Origin: JADFXI01 sp050011415
Lineage (GTDB): Bacteria; Nitrospirota; Thermodesulfovibrionia; Thermodesulfovibrionales; Dissulfurispiraceae
DNA: 8,796 nucleotides
Reading direction: 5' to 3'
Assembly: GCA_050011415.1 (NCBI GenBank)
Contig: JBEKJD010000124.1
Location: 1-8,796, forward strand
In this document: positions 1 through 6,012 of the stretch, one piece after another
Numbering within the stretch: position 1 is the first letter of the stretch
How the letters are laid out: the number at the start of each line of letters is the position of its first letter
The notes under the pieces: model-generated
What the model saw: the letters and a program-made list of their open reading frames with translations, nothing else
What the model was told of the DNA's origin: nothing
The model's database searches: none
Made by a program: the position numbers and the translations under genes

Positions 1-285
1 AAAGCTCTCGCTCAATGGAGAACAACCGTAGTTTGTTCCCGTCCAGTACGTAGCCCTGCCTATATCCACAAGGGACTGCTCCACGCTGGCGAGCCTGTAG
101 CGTTCCATGGTCGTGTTTGCTGCTGCGGCCATATTTCCGGCGTTGCCGTAATATGACAACTCAGGCGCCGGGCTGTCGGCTATAGCCTGAGTATCGCCGT
201 TCAGAGCAGGGCTTTTGAGTCCCTGGCCCAGGAGAGCAGTTATGACCAGTAGGGCTGCGATAACACCCATCAGAACCATTTGCAT
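1..285 (-). CDS. Unrecognised membrane-anchored or exported protein, partial (3' end missing)
   Basis: The frame is open for 95 codons from the ATG at 285 to the window edge. I do not recognise the family. Residues 3-20 are strongly hydrophobic (MVLMGVIAALLVITALLG), giving a signal anchor or signal peptide. The rest is polar, rich in Ala, Asn and Ser, with one Cys near the end of the visible part. A classical prepilin motif (Gly-Phe/Tyr, Glu at +5) is absent, though a Gly sits at residue 7. It begins 14 bases after the pilin stop on the same strand, so it is probably co-transcribed with it and may be an accessory pilus protein. An in-frame TGA lies two codons upstream, so the start cannot be further back. 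The ribosome site is weak (GAGTGA). Internal ATGs at codons 3 and 6 are alternatives. Confidence 0.6.
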   Translation of the reverse strand, partial: MQMVLMGVIAALLVITALLGQGLKSPALNGDTQAIADSPAPELSYYGNAGNMAAAANTTMERYRLASVEQSLVDIGRATYWTGTNYGCSPLSESF

Positions 286-299
286 GGTGTATCACTCAG

Positions 300-821
300 T
301 TATAAACTGCACGTAGTTCCGGTGATTGTCACAGTAACGGTAGTTGCGTTAGTTAAAGCCGCTGACACATTACTATTACCGGCGCTGTTAATCTTGTTAA
401 TCAGCATATTCTGGGCATCGGCATTAGGCGTGGAGGTGTCTATAATGGCGATTGTCGCTGTTGTCCCTCCCGATATGCACGTATAATTCCATTTGTTGAT
501 ATCTGTTGAATTAGACCCTTCATATGGCGCCAGCGCATTGGGAGTGCCGGTGGTAGATCCCGATGTTATGCTTCCCGCTGATGCCGCCGCCGGATAAGTT
601 CCTCCCCTGTCGTTCTTGGCTGTGTTGAGAGCAGCCAGCGCGCTGTTAAACTGATCATATTTTGAGCTGCTCCATGTTGACGGAGCTACCCTGTTGTTGT
701 AGAGGAGAAACACGCCTCCTCCCAGAACTGCTATGAGCGCTAATACCAGGGAAATCTCGATCAGCGAATATCCCTTCCGGTTCATAAAAACCGTGAACAT
801 GACTTCACTTGCCTTTTTCAC
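300..821 (-). CDS. Type IV prepilin, probable major pilin (PilS-like)
   Basis: This 173-residue protein is the probable structural subunit of the pilus. The leader is basic and 17 residues long, ending in Gly, followed by Tyr-Ser-Leu-Ile-Glu. Glu at mature +5 and the following hydrophobic helix (about residues 20-41) are the type III (prepilin peptidase) signature. Tyr replaces the more usual Phe or Met at +1. The mature chain is about 156 residues, with a Thr/Ser/Gly-rich globular part. Cys115 and Cys171 could form the C-terminal D-region disulfide. I chose the GTG at 821 because a strong ribosome site (AGAGGAGG, 836-829) precedes it by 7 bases. It is cut off from the rest of the operon by hicAB on the other strand and has its own upstream signals (hairpin and bipartite element). 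The longer leader and small size suit the type IVb class, but a major pseudopilin is not excluded. Confidence 0.88.
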   Translation of the reverse strand: MKKASEVMFTVFMNRKGYSLIEISLVLALIAVLGGGVFLLYNNRVAPSTWSSSKYDQFNSALAALNTAKNDRGGTYPAAASAGSITSGSTTGTPNALAPYEGSNSTDINKWNYTCISGGTTATIAIIDTSTPNADAQNMLINKINSAGNSNVSAALTNATTVTVTITGTTCSL

Positions 822-828
822 TTTAATT

Positions 829-836
829 CCTCCTCT
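829..836 (-). promoter_or_regulatory. Strong ribosome binding site of the pilin gene
   Basis: AGAGGAGG lies 7 bases upstream of the GTG at 821. It decides the non-ATG start; the ATG eight codons in has no such site. A strong site fits a highly expressed pilin. Confidence 0.8.
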
Positions 837-863
837 TTTATTTAGATCGCCTGAGACCTTCGC

Positions 864-911
864 ACCCTACCAGACACTCAGATGAGTGGCGTACTGAGTG
901 CCCGGCAGGAC
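864..911 (-). promoter_or_regulatory. Long stem-loop in the pilin mRNA leader
   Basis: On the minus strand, TCCTGCCGGGCACTCAG (910-894) pairs with CTGAGTGTCTGGTAGGG (881-865) around a 12-base loop. All 17 positions pair if G-U is allowed (four G-U pairs), and one more G-U closes it at 911/864. On the plus strand the same positions would be A-C mismatches, so the structure belongs to pilin-sense RNA. No T-run follows, so it is not an ordinary intrinsic terminator. A competing short stem (888-884 with 879-875) shares the 3' arm. It lies between the shared upstream element and the ribosome site. Leader stabilisation or regulation is inference. Confidence 0.6.
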
Positions 912-940
912 CGAGTCACTTGTTGATATGTCATCCTGTA

Positions 941-970
941 AAATATTACTTTCGTAAAAATTCTGAGGAC
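941..970 (-). promoter_or_regulatory. Bipartite upstream element, copy 1 (pilin gene)
   Basis: GTCCTCA (970-964), ten bases, then GAAAGTAATATTT (953-941), read on the minus strand. The same layout, with one mismatch in the left half, occurs upstream of the secretin gene. The left end is 149 bases from the pilin start and 153 from the secretin start. TAATAT (948-943) could be a -10 box, but the left half does not resemble TTGACA, so an alternative sigma factor or an activator site is as likely. The function is inferred. Confidence 0.5.
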
Positions 971-1158
971 CGAAAAGATTAAAGCAAGGATTGAGAGTAT
1001 TAAGCGCAACAAGGGAAAACACCTTAGCAGGCCAAAAACCTATGTGCGATTACAAGGTTTTCTTTGTCACCAGGTTATAGTCATACTATAATTGATTTTA
1101 TTGAAACTGAGACACTACCTAAAAATCAAAGTAGGCCACTACCCAATACTGGACATGC

Positions 1159-1187
1159 TTGCCAATACAACATAAATATTGTACACT
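1159..1187 (+). promoter_or_regulatory. hicAB promoter
   Basis: TTGCCA (1159-1164) and TACACT (1182-1187) are separated by exactly 17 bases, matching the sigma70 -35 and -10 boxes at five and four of six positions. The expected start of transcription is about 1194, on or next to the hicA ATG at 1193, so the hicA message would have essentially no leader. Confidence 0.6.
1166..1183. promoter_or_regulatory. Candidate HicB operator
   Basis: TACAA (1166-1170) and TTGTA (1179-1183) form an inverted repeat with two further paired positions inside (seven of nine). It fills the spacer between the hicAB -35 and -10 boxes and enters the -10 box. HicB here carries an XRE-type DNA-binding domain, and HicAB pairs commonly repress their own promoter, so this is the natural candidate site. 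Binding is inferred. Confidence 0.45.
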
Positions 1188-1192
1188 GATAT

Positions 1193-1372
1193 ATGTCAGG
1201 CAAAGAACTGATCAAATTGCTCCAGAAAAAAGGCTGGAAATTAGACAGGGCCGAAGGCAGCCACCATATACTTGTCATGGGTGACAAGACCTTGTCTGTG
1301 CCAGTTCATGCAAGCAAAGATTTGGGGAAAGGTCTGCTTCATGCCTTAATGAAGCAAGGAGGGTTGAAATGA
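1193..1372 (+). CDS. hicA: HicA family mRNA interferase toxin
   Basis: This 59-residue protein has the usual length and layout of HicA, the toxin of HicAB pairs, a small double-stranded-RNA-binding-fold protein that cleaves mRNA free in the cell. The family signature is visible: an N-terminal helix (SGKELIKLLQKKGW), then Gly-Ser-His-His at residues 22-25, where His24 is the expected catalytic residue, and the VPVHASKDLGKGLLHALMKQ stretch with the conserved Pro-x-His and the final helix. It overlaps hicB by four bases (ATGA), the standard coupled arrangement. No ribosome site precedes the ATG, but the -10 box ends five bases before it, so leaderless translation is likely. That would contrast with the strong ribosome site of hicB and favour excess antitoxin. 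It looks intact. Confidence 0.93.
   Translation: MSGKELIKLLQKKGWKLDRAEGSHHILVMGDKTLSVPVHASKDLGKGLLHALMKQGGLK
1356..1363 (+). promoter_or_regulatory. Strong ribosome binding site of hicB, inside hicA
   Basis: AAGGAGGG lies within the last hicA codons, five bases before the ATG at 1369 and eight before the ATG at 1372. It supports independent and strong antitoxin translation from the bicistronic message. Confidence 0.8.
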
Positions 1373-1800
1373 TGCTCAGTTATCCGGCAAGAATAAAATA
1401 TCTGTCAGAGGACAAGACTTATTTGGTTGAATTCCCTGATCTTCCCGGATGCCTTACAGAAGGGGCTACACTTGAAGATGCAAAACAAAACGCGAAAGAA
1501 GCATTGACGGGTTACCTTGCATCAGTTTTTGATAGAAGTCTAAAAATTCCAAACCCTTCCGATATAAAGGGGAAACAAGTCTACCTTATAGAACCTGAAC
1601 CTGAAGTTGCCGTCCCTATACTGCTTAAGAAACTCAGGGAGACCAGGAAACTCACACAAGGAGATATAGCTAAGCTCCTCGGCATTTCTTATCAGGCATA
1701 CCAGCGCCTTGAAAAACCCGGCAAGAGCAACCCTACTCTTAAAACTCTTGACCGCCTTGCAAAGGTATTCAACAAAGACCTTCACCTTGAATTTGCTTGA
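1369..1800 (+). CDS. hicB: HicB family antitoxin with XRE-type HTH domain
   Basis: This 143-residue protein is the antitoxin that should bind and block the HicA encoded just upstream, and probably represses the shared promoter. Residues 1-60 are the HicB fold: YPARIKYLSEDKTYLVEFPDLPGCLTEG, with the family's F-P-D-L-P-G-C motif, then a helix (LEDAKQNAKEALTGYL). After a short linker, residues 83-143 form an XRE/Cro-type helix-turn-helix (LRETRKLTQGDIAKLLGIS, then YQAYQRLE and a further helix). This is the larger HicB form with an HTH domain rather than a ribbon-helix-helix. Two adjacent ATGs (1369, 1372) are possible; 1369 gives the four-base overlap with hicA. No clear terminator follows. The pair runs opposite to the pilus genes on both sides, so it looks like inserted cargo. 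Confidence 0.93.
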   Translation: MMLSYPARIKYLSEDKTYLVEFPDLPGCLTEGATLEDAKQNAKEALTGYLASVFDRSLKIPNPSDIKGKQVYLIEPEPEVAVPILLKKLRETRKLTQGDIAKLLGISYQAYQRLEKPGKSNPTLKTLDRLAKVFNKDLHLEFA

Positions 1801-1864
1801 CTTTAAGTTAAATACGTTAGAATAAATTGTGCATTTTTTTGAGGTATTATTCTTGAGACAGTTT

Positions 1865-1903
1865 CTTCAGTTTTAAGGTGTCGATTACTGAAGTCATAAT
1901 CGA
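1865..1903. repeat. Two interleaved perfect 7-bp inverted repeats downstream of hicB
   Basis: CTTCAGT (1865-1871) pairs with ACTGAAG (1887-1893), and TCGATTA (1881-1887) pairs with TAATCGA (1897-1903). The arms alternate (A, B, A', B') and share base 1887. In RNA this is either a pair of mutually exclusive hairpins or an H-type pseudoknot; in DNA it could be adjoining protein sites. No T-run follows on either strand. It lies in the tail-to-tail gap between hicB and the platform gene. Confidence 0.45.
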
Positions 1904-1930
1904 TGATATAAGACAGACGCGCTACGGACT

Positions 1931-2917
1931 TCAAACCCTTTGCGTCAACTGGCCCACTATGGACAACAGCACATAGACCGATATCCCTATTGGAACAAGA
2001 GCAAAGGTGGTAAGCAGTTTGTTGAATGTGCCTGTAATGCCGCTTACGACCTTTTCCACGTCCATGATCCTTCGTTCAACAATACCGGATAGTATTCTCG
2101 GCTGTTCTCCAAATTTGACTGATGTTTTTAATAATGCGCTCTCTACCGGGGTAAGATAATAAGCGAGTGCTTTCGCGAGGCCCTCAATGTTCTTCTCATG
2201 CGGCTTCAGCGTCTTTATTCCTTTGAGCAAGTGTTTATCGTCAAGTTTTTTGAAAAAAGCTATTGCGTCCGCAGATGACATGCCATTGTCACTGAGCGTC
2301 TTTATTATCAGGAGATAATTTGCTGCCCTGATATATCTATATACTTTGTTCCACAGAGGTATCCTATCAGGGAACTTCGTGATGAGAAAATGCACGGAGA
2401 CAATGGGAGACGATACAAGAAGAAAGTAGTAATTCTTTATGGGGCCTATCGTCGACATGTCCATGTGCGGCATTTTGCTGAAATTAATATAAAAAGTACT
2501 AACAGTGAAATATGACAGCAATGAGACTATCACATACATGATTGTTGGTTCCATGAGAGCGCTTTTCATCATGCCCTCCGCCTTTTGGATTATATGCTGC
2601 ATGGGGAGGTAGTCTTTGAAAAGATCTCCCGCCATCACCTGTTTGGCTTCTCCAGTCTTCAGCAAGGTCAAAATATTGGCGGGAAGTATGTTTTTATATG
2701 CGATGCTGCGCGGTTTGCCTTTTGACAGGAGGCTTAACGCGCTGTCTATGTACAGATTGCTTTTCATTTCCTGCCTGACGTTTTTTAGTACCTCGATAAT
2801 GTCCCGCCCTGAACTCGGCACGGAGACCTCAGCGCTGTAAATTACTTCCTTTGCCTCTTTCTTTTTACTGAAAGAAGTGAGCTCTTTCAAAAACCCTATA
2901 ACATTATTAATATCCAT
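1931..2917 (-). CDS. GspF/PilR-like inner-membrane platform protein of the pilus
   Basis: This 328-residue integral membrane protein is the probable inner-membrane platform on which the pilus is assembled, where it would contact an assembly ATPase. Hydrophobic segments lie at about residues 122-143, 163-180 and 300-322, the usual three-pass layout of GspF-type proteins with two cytoplasmic F domains. The second domain is clear: NYLLIIKTLSDNGMSSADAIA matches the family's 'long helix, short acidic turn, small-residue helix' pattern. The first domain (about 25-120) is more divergent, and the N-terminus is short for the family. It starts 22 bases after the minor prepilin stop, with GGAG and GAG ribosome-site candidates. 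Next downstream on its own strand is the pilin gene, about 1.1 kb away, because hicAB intervenes. Among pilus systems it is nearest in role to PilR of R64. Confidence 0.8.
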   Translation of the reverse strand: MDINNVIGFLKELTSFSKKKEAKEVIYSAEVSVPSSGRDIIEVLKNVRQEMKSNLYIDSALSLLSKGKPRSIAYKNILPANILTLLKTGEAKQVMAGDLFKDYLPMQHIIQKAEGMMKSALMEPTIMYVIVSLLSYFTVSTFYINFSKMPHMDMSTIGPIKNYYFLLVSSPIVSVHFLITKFPDRIPLWNKVYRYIRAANYLLIIKTLSDNGMSSADAIAFFKKLDDKHLLKGIKTLKPHEKNIEGLAKALAYYLTPVESALLKTSVKFGEQPRILSGIVERRIMDVEKVVSGITGTFNKLLTTFALVPIGISVYVLLSIVGQLTQRV

Positions 2918-2938
2918 CTTTACTCAATTCTCCATGCC

Positions 2939-4321
2939 TTAATTGGGATACACCACTGTCCATCGGCACCAGTCCGGATATGTCGTTGTCCCTCCCGTAC
3001 ACAATGGGCTCACTATCAGGCTCGCATACGGAGGCCTCGGCGCGTAGCCTGCGGATGACATAGCAGTCAGGTAGTTCTGTTGAGGCAGCGGCGGCAAATT
3101 GGTGGAAGGAACACATCCGGAAACATTACCAGTGCAACCGTTGTTAACCGGCACTATCCTCAATGGGTTGCCGAAGGCATCGGCGGCGTATGTCAGGTTC
3201 GATGACATAAGATTTTGTGTCAGGAGCAACCACACGTCTGCAAAAGAGCCGGCCTGCGAAGCCGTAGCCCATTGAGCGCCCGAAGCAATAGAACTGCATG
3301 TAGTGGAGTTGTTGCACAGGGTCAGAGTGTTGGGCTGTGTAGTTGCCAAAGCCTGCCATATCCAGGGCACAAAGAAAGTATCCTTACTGCTAAGCCCGTT
3401 TGGAGGCACATTCTCAAACTCGGAGGTCATATTGCCTATGGCGTACCCTCTAAGCGCAGCGTCAAGCACAACAAGATTGTCCCGCGACTTTTTTTCTCTG
3501 TCGAGATAAAGATCTGTCATATTGAGACTGTAGGCATAAACTCCTGGATTAGATCCGTTCAGCATGTCGTTATGCGAGACAGTCTGACCGGTATTCGACA
3601 GGTATTCGTTGTACTGAATCCAAACTGATGATGGGAAATCCAAAAAATTCAGAAAATCTGAATTGGCGCCGGTTGTGTTTGGAGGACTGAAGGTTACTGT
3701 AGTCCCACCCCAGGAAGCCGCGCTTGATACTATTCCAGGCCTATTGCAGTTGGGTGTCCCCGATGGACAACCGGTATTAGCGTAGGTGTTCGCAGCCGGA
3801 TACACGCTGGTCTGGTACTGTAAACCGGTAATGCCTAGAGGAGCGCAGTTGAAAGTCACCGTTGTAGCGGTCTGTCCGGTATACGCGCAAGAGGGGTTGA
3901 TGTTATAAATTATTGTAGATACCGTGGATGCGAAATTTGCAGTATCAATATTGTAAGTCAGAACTTTTGTCGATATGTTATATGCAGGAAAAGGGGACGT
4001 GTTCTGACAATGGGAATCCCTCCATCCCCAATAGTCATTTGAGTACGATGTCGTCATAAACTGCGTGCATTCCGTCATCGCAGCATCCATTATCAGCCTT
4101 GCATTGTTCTTGATCGCTTGCGCAAGCAATGAAATGTAGTAGCCCTGCTGGTTAACATTGGTTTGCATTGTATAAGTGTTGATAAGCTTGAAAGAGGCTG
4201 CCAGGATAATCGACATAATCACCAGGGCCAAAGACATCTCGATAAGGGAGAAACCGGATGAGGACCGGCGATAGGCAATAGGCGATAGACGATAGGAAGA
4301 ATGTCTGTTGTCTTCGCCCAT
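2939..4321 (-). CDS. Large minor prepilin (PilV-like)
   Basis: This 460-residue protein is probably a minor or tip pilin. The leader is 23 residues, ending in Gly, followed by Phe-Ser-Leu-Ile-Glu-Met-Ser, with Glu at mature +5 and a hydrophobic helix to about residue 46: a clear prepilin peptidase site. The large extracellular part is rich in Asn, Thr, Ser, Tyr and Cys, as expected for a disulfide-bonded secreted domain. At about 275-300 a second stretch (REKKSRDNLVVLDAALRGYA) looks like the post-helix region of a pseudopilin, followed near 400 by ADAFGNPLRIV, resembling the 'D-x-WGNPY' segment of pilins. The leader (YRLSPIAYRR) is encoded by a heptamer repeat. It starts three bases after the preceding stop; its ribosome site is weak (AGGCG), so coupling to upstream translation is likely. 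PilV of R64 is the closest analogue by size and role, not demonstrated homology. Confidence 0.82.
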   Translation of the reverse strand: MGEDNRHSSYRLSPIAYRRSSSGFSLIEMSLALVIMSIILAASFKLINTYTMQTNVNQQGYYISLLAQAIKNNARLIMDAAMTECTQFMTTSYSNDYWGWRDSHCQNTSPFPAYNISTKVLTYNIDTANFASTVSTIIYNINPSCAYTGQTATTVTFNCAPLGITGLQYQTSVYPAANTYANTGCPSGTPNCNRPGIVSSAASWGGTTVTFSPPNTTGANSDFLNFLDFPSSVWIQYNEYLSNTGQTVSHNDMLNGSNPGVYAYSLNMTDLYLDREKKSRDNLVVLDAALRGYAIGNMTSEFENVPPNGLSSKDTFFVPWIWQALATTQPNTLTLCNNSTTCSSIASGAQWATASQAGSFADVWLLLTQNLMSSNLTYAADAFGNPLRIVPVNNGCTGNVSGCVPSTNLPPLPQQNYLTAMSSAGYAPRPPYASLIVSPLCTGGTTTYPDWCRWTVVYPN

Positions 4322-4346
4322 CGCCTATTGCCTATTGCCTATTGCC
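4267..4346. repeat. Heptamer GGCRATA repeat forming an inverted repeat across a gene junction
   Basis: Plus strand 4267-4292 carries GGCGATA, GGCAATA, GGCGATA and a degenerate unit. Positions 4321-4346 carry the same heptamer three times in the opposite direction (GCCTATT units). The 26-base arms match at 23 positions around a 28-base centre. The right arm supplies the stop codon and last codons (AIGNRQ) of the upstream gene; the left arm encodes the pilin leader residues YRLSPIAYRR. It is too short and spacer-free to be CRISPR. Tandem heptamers of comparable kind (STRR) are known in cyanobacteria. Confidence 0.8.
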
Positions 4347-5293
4347 TCGTTTTGACAAAGTGAGACATCCAGCTTCCCCTTCCCTGTTGAGATGGTCATG
4401 GAATTCAGCGTAGCATTGCAACGCATAAGGGAATTATATGAATCAACCGTTTTAGCAGCGTCACCTTCGTATACGAAATGGACACACTTGTCCTCCCTCT
4501 CCTGCACATAGAAACCATTGTTCAGCATCTGCAGAGAACAGACATCAAAATCTTCGCTTTGTACAGGACTAATGTCTTTTCTCTCAAGGGATACGGTATC
4601 CGTAAGCCCCTTGCCCCATATGCCCCTGTCTTTTGATACCGACCCTATCTCCGGATAACGGTATTCCTGGTTCGTGACAACTATATATGAGACAGACTGC
4701 GGATTCTCTGTCTTCTGTACCGTCATAGATGCTATCCTTGCATATGCGTTCTGTCGTACGGAAGAAATAATCATGGAAATTTGTTCCGCTACTTTCCGTG
4801 TGCCGGCCACAGTTAACTTTTCTTTCTCGTTATCACTGAGCGGAGAGGGTGTGGAAGGTATGTTATTGTTTATTGTGCTGTTCTTCTTCGGCTCTGTGAC
4901 CTTAAAGAGCGTATAAAAGAAAACGGCTATTGCTACGAGTATGATTGCGAGTGCGACCCTCTTGTCCGAAAACAGACCCTTCTTGACCTCCGGGACTTCA
5001 GAATCGTCAAAGACCTCTGCGGACCTGCCTTCAAAGAAAGAGTCTATTTCGAACTTGGCTTCGCTGTCGTCATTGATGGCCCTTGCATCAAACGTTATTA
5101 CCTCACCGGTCCGCTTTACAAAAAGATACCTTGTCTCAAGTCTGTAGATAGCCTGTGATAAATCGTTTGACAGCAGATGAGCTGCGAATTTGAGGTATTC
5201 TTCCTCTTTTTTGTTGTCAAAGGCAACATACTCTTTACCGCCATCAATCTTAAGCGGCATCGAATCTTTATCTTTTTTCTCCAGTACTCTCAT
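4325..5293 (-). CDS. Single-pass inner-membrane pilus assembly protein (PilO-like position)
   Basis: This 322-residue protein has a cytoplasmic N-terminal domain (1-110, charged, with FDARAI and a following acidic stretch), one transmembrane helix (about 113-131, VALAIILVAIAVFFYTLF) and a periplasmic C-terminal domain. The periplasmic part has four Cys (252, 270, 292, 313), enough for two disulfides. I do not recognise the family from sequence. Its topology and place between the GspC/PilP-like gene and the prepilin suggest an inner-membrane alignment-complex component, as PilO/PilN/TcpD-type proteins are. The ATG at 5293 overlaps the preceding stop by one base (TGATG), which indicates translational coupling; a second in-frame ATG (codon 12) is possible. 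The last residues (AIGNRQ) come from the heptamer repeat, so the C-terminus may have been rewritten by the repeat's arrival. Confidence 0.72.
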   Translation of the reverse strand: MRVLEKKDKDSMPLKIDGGKEYVAFDNKKEEEYLKFAAHLLSNDLSQAIYRLETRYLFVKRTGEVITFDARAINDDSEAKFEIDSFFEGRSAEVFDDSEVPEVKKGLFSDKRVALAIILVAIAVFFYTLFKVTEPKKNSTINNNIPSTPSPLSDNEKEKLTVAGTRKVAEQISMIISSVRQNAYARIASMTVQKTENPQSVSYIVVTNQEYRYPEIGSVSKDRGIWGKGLTDTVSLERKDISPVQSEDFDVCSLQMLNNGFYVQEREDKCVHFVYEGDAAKTVDSYNSLMRCNATLNSMTISTGKGKLDVSLCQNEAIGNRQ

Positions 5294-6012
5294 CAGTTAA
5301 ATTCCACCGTCCTTTTACTTGTCGCAAAAGACGTCTTGTTTACGGCGAAAACAGTCTCGCTGCCAAGCTTGTCGCCTCTCTTCAGGACGCCTTCGCTTGT
5401 TATCGCTACACACTTGTCGTCAGGCAAGTCGTTTTGGCCAATGCACGTAATGCCATAGATTTTCACTTCCAAGGGCTGTTCATTAGTAGTCGCATTGTTT
5501 AATGTCTGCACCGGCGACAAGGCCTGCACACCGCTGTTTCCATTCAAGAGCCTTGCCAGATCCGGAAGGTTCTGTTCCAGATGCATAGCAGAGCCTTTTA
5601 CTCCTTTTGTAACCAAACCGGCATGCCCTATATAAAATTCCCTGAAAACATCCCGCTCCTCTGCGTTCTGCCTTGTACGCTCCGCTCTTTGCTTCTTGCC
5701 ATCTGCGCTTTGAACAGTGGCCTGCTGCGACTGAGGCGCAGCAGGCGGGGGAAAAGACTGTGAGTGAGTTTGCTCTCCAGCAAACTGCCGGTAGGGACCC
5801 TGTAATTTTTTGCCATTGCTGTTGTCCGTCGCCATAAGCGCCATGCCGGCAAACCCTATCGCTGTTAACAAAAAAAATATCAGAACTAGAATCAACTGTC
5901 TTTTCAATGATTTTTTCTTTGCACCGGTATTGACGGCATCCTCTGTCTCCGCAGCCTGTGTATCGGCAAGGTTCTTATTGTTCTGACTTTCCCGCAAAAT
6001 ATTTTTAATCAT
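5293..6012 (-). CDS. GspC/PilP-like inner-membrane protein linking to the secretin
   Basis: This 239-residue protein has a basic, Lys-rich cytoplasmic start, a transmembrane helix at about 40-60 (LILVLIFFLLTAIGFAGMAL), a Pro/Gln/Ala-rich periplasmic spacer (80-130) and a C-terminal domain (about 180-239). That domain has the pattern of the homology region of GspC or the PilP beta domain: KIYGITCIG, then CVAITSEGVLKRGDKL, then a VFAVNKTS strand ending in TVEFN. Known relatives use it to hold the secretin N0 domain, and this gene directly follows the secretin. I prefer the start at 6012: AGGGG sits six bases upstream, and it overlaps the secretin stop by eight bases. The upstream ATG at 6039 has no ribosome site. 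Cys190 and Cys201 could pair. The domain call rests on pattern, not a search. Confidence 0.7.
   Translation of the reverse strand: MIKNILRESQNNKNLADTQAAETEDAVNTGAKKKSLKRQLILVLIFFLLTAIGFAGMALMATDNSNGKKLQGPYRQFAGEQTHSQSFPPPAAPQSQQATVQSADGKKQRAERTRQNAEERDVFREFYIGHAGLVTKGVKGSAMHLEQNLPDLARLLNGNSGVQALSPVQTLNNATTNEQPLEVKIYGITCIGQNDLPDDKCVAITSEGVLKRGDKLGSETVFAVNKTSFATSKRTVEFN

Larger units (their letters stand above)
822..1158. other. Non-coding region between pilin and hicA promoter
   Basis: I see no credible gene here. It holds, from the pilin side outwards, the pilin ribosome site, the leader stem-loop and the bipartite element. The remainder (about 971-1158) is AT-rich and has no convincing sigma70 or sigma54 promoter pointing at the pilin. 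It is the divergent junction between the pilin (minus) and hicAB (plus). Confidence 0.6.

Noticed and set aside
822..1158. Sigma54 promoter for the pilin gene, common in polar type IV pili
   Set aside because: I found no GG-N10-GC pair in a convincing TGGCAC/TTGC context on the minus strand.
1540..1785. Minus-strand 81-codon frame opposite hicB
   Set aside because: Shadow of the clear hicB gene with no independent signals.
1830..1842. Terminator after hicB (run of seven T)
   Set aside because: No stem precedes the T-run, so it does not qualify as an intrinsic terminator.
1847..1897. Minus-strand 16-codon frame (MTSVIDTLKLKKLSQE) downstream of the platform gene
   Set aside because: No ribosome site, overlaps the interleaved dyads, and too short to support.
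3215..3628. Plus-strand open frame of 137 codons inside the minor prepilin gene
   Set aside because: It lies antisense to a well-supported gene, has no ribosome site or recognisable domain, and its composition is that of a reverse-strand shadow.
4267..4346. CRISPR-like array
   Set aside because: The repeats are 7 bases, contiguous, without spacers, and in inverted orientation; no cas genes are present.
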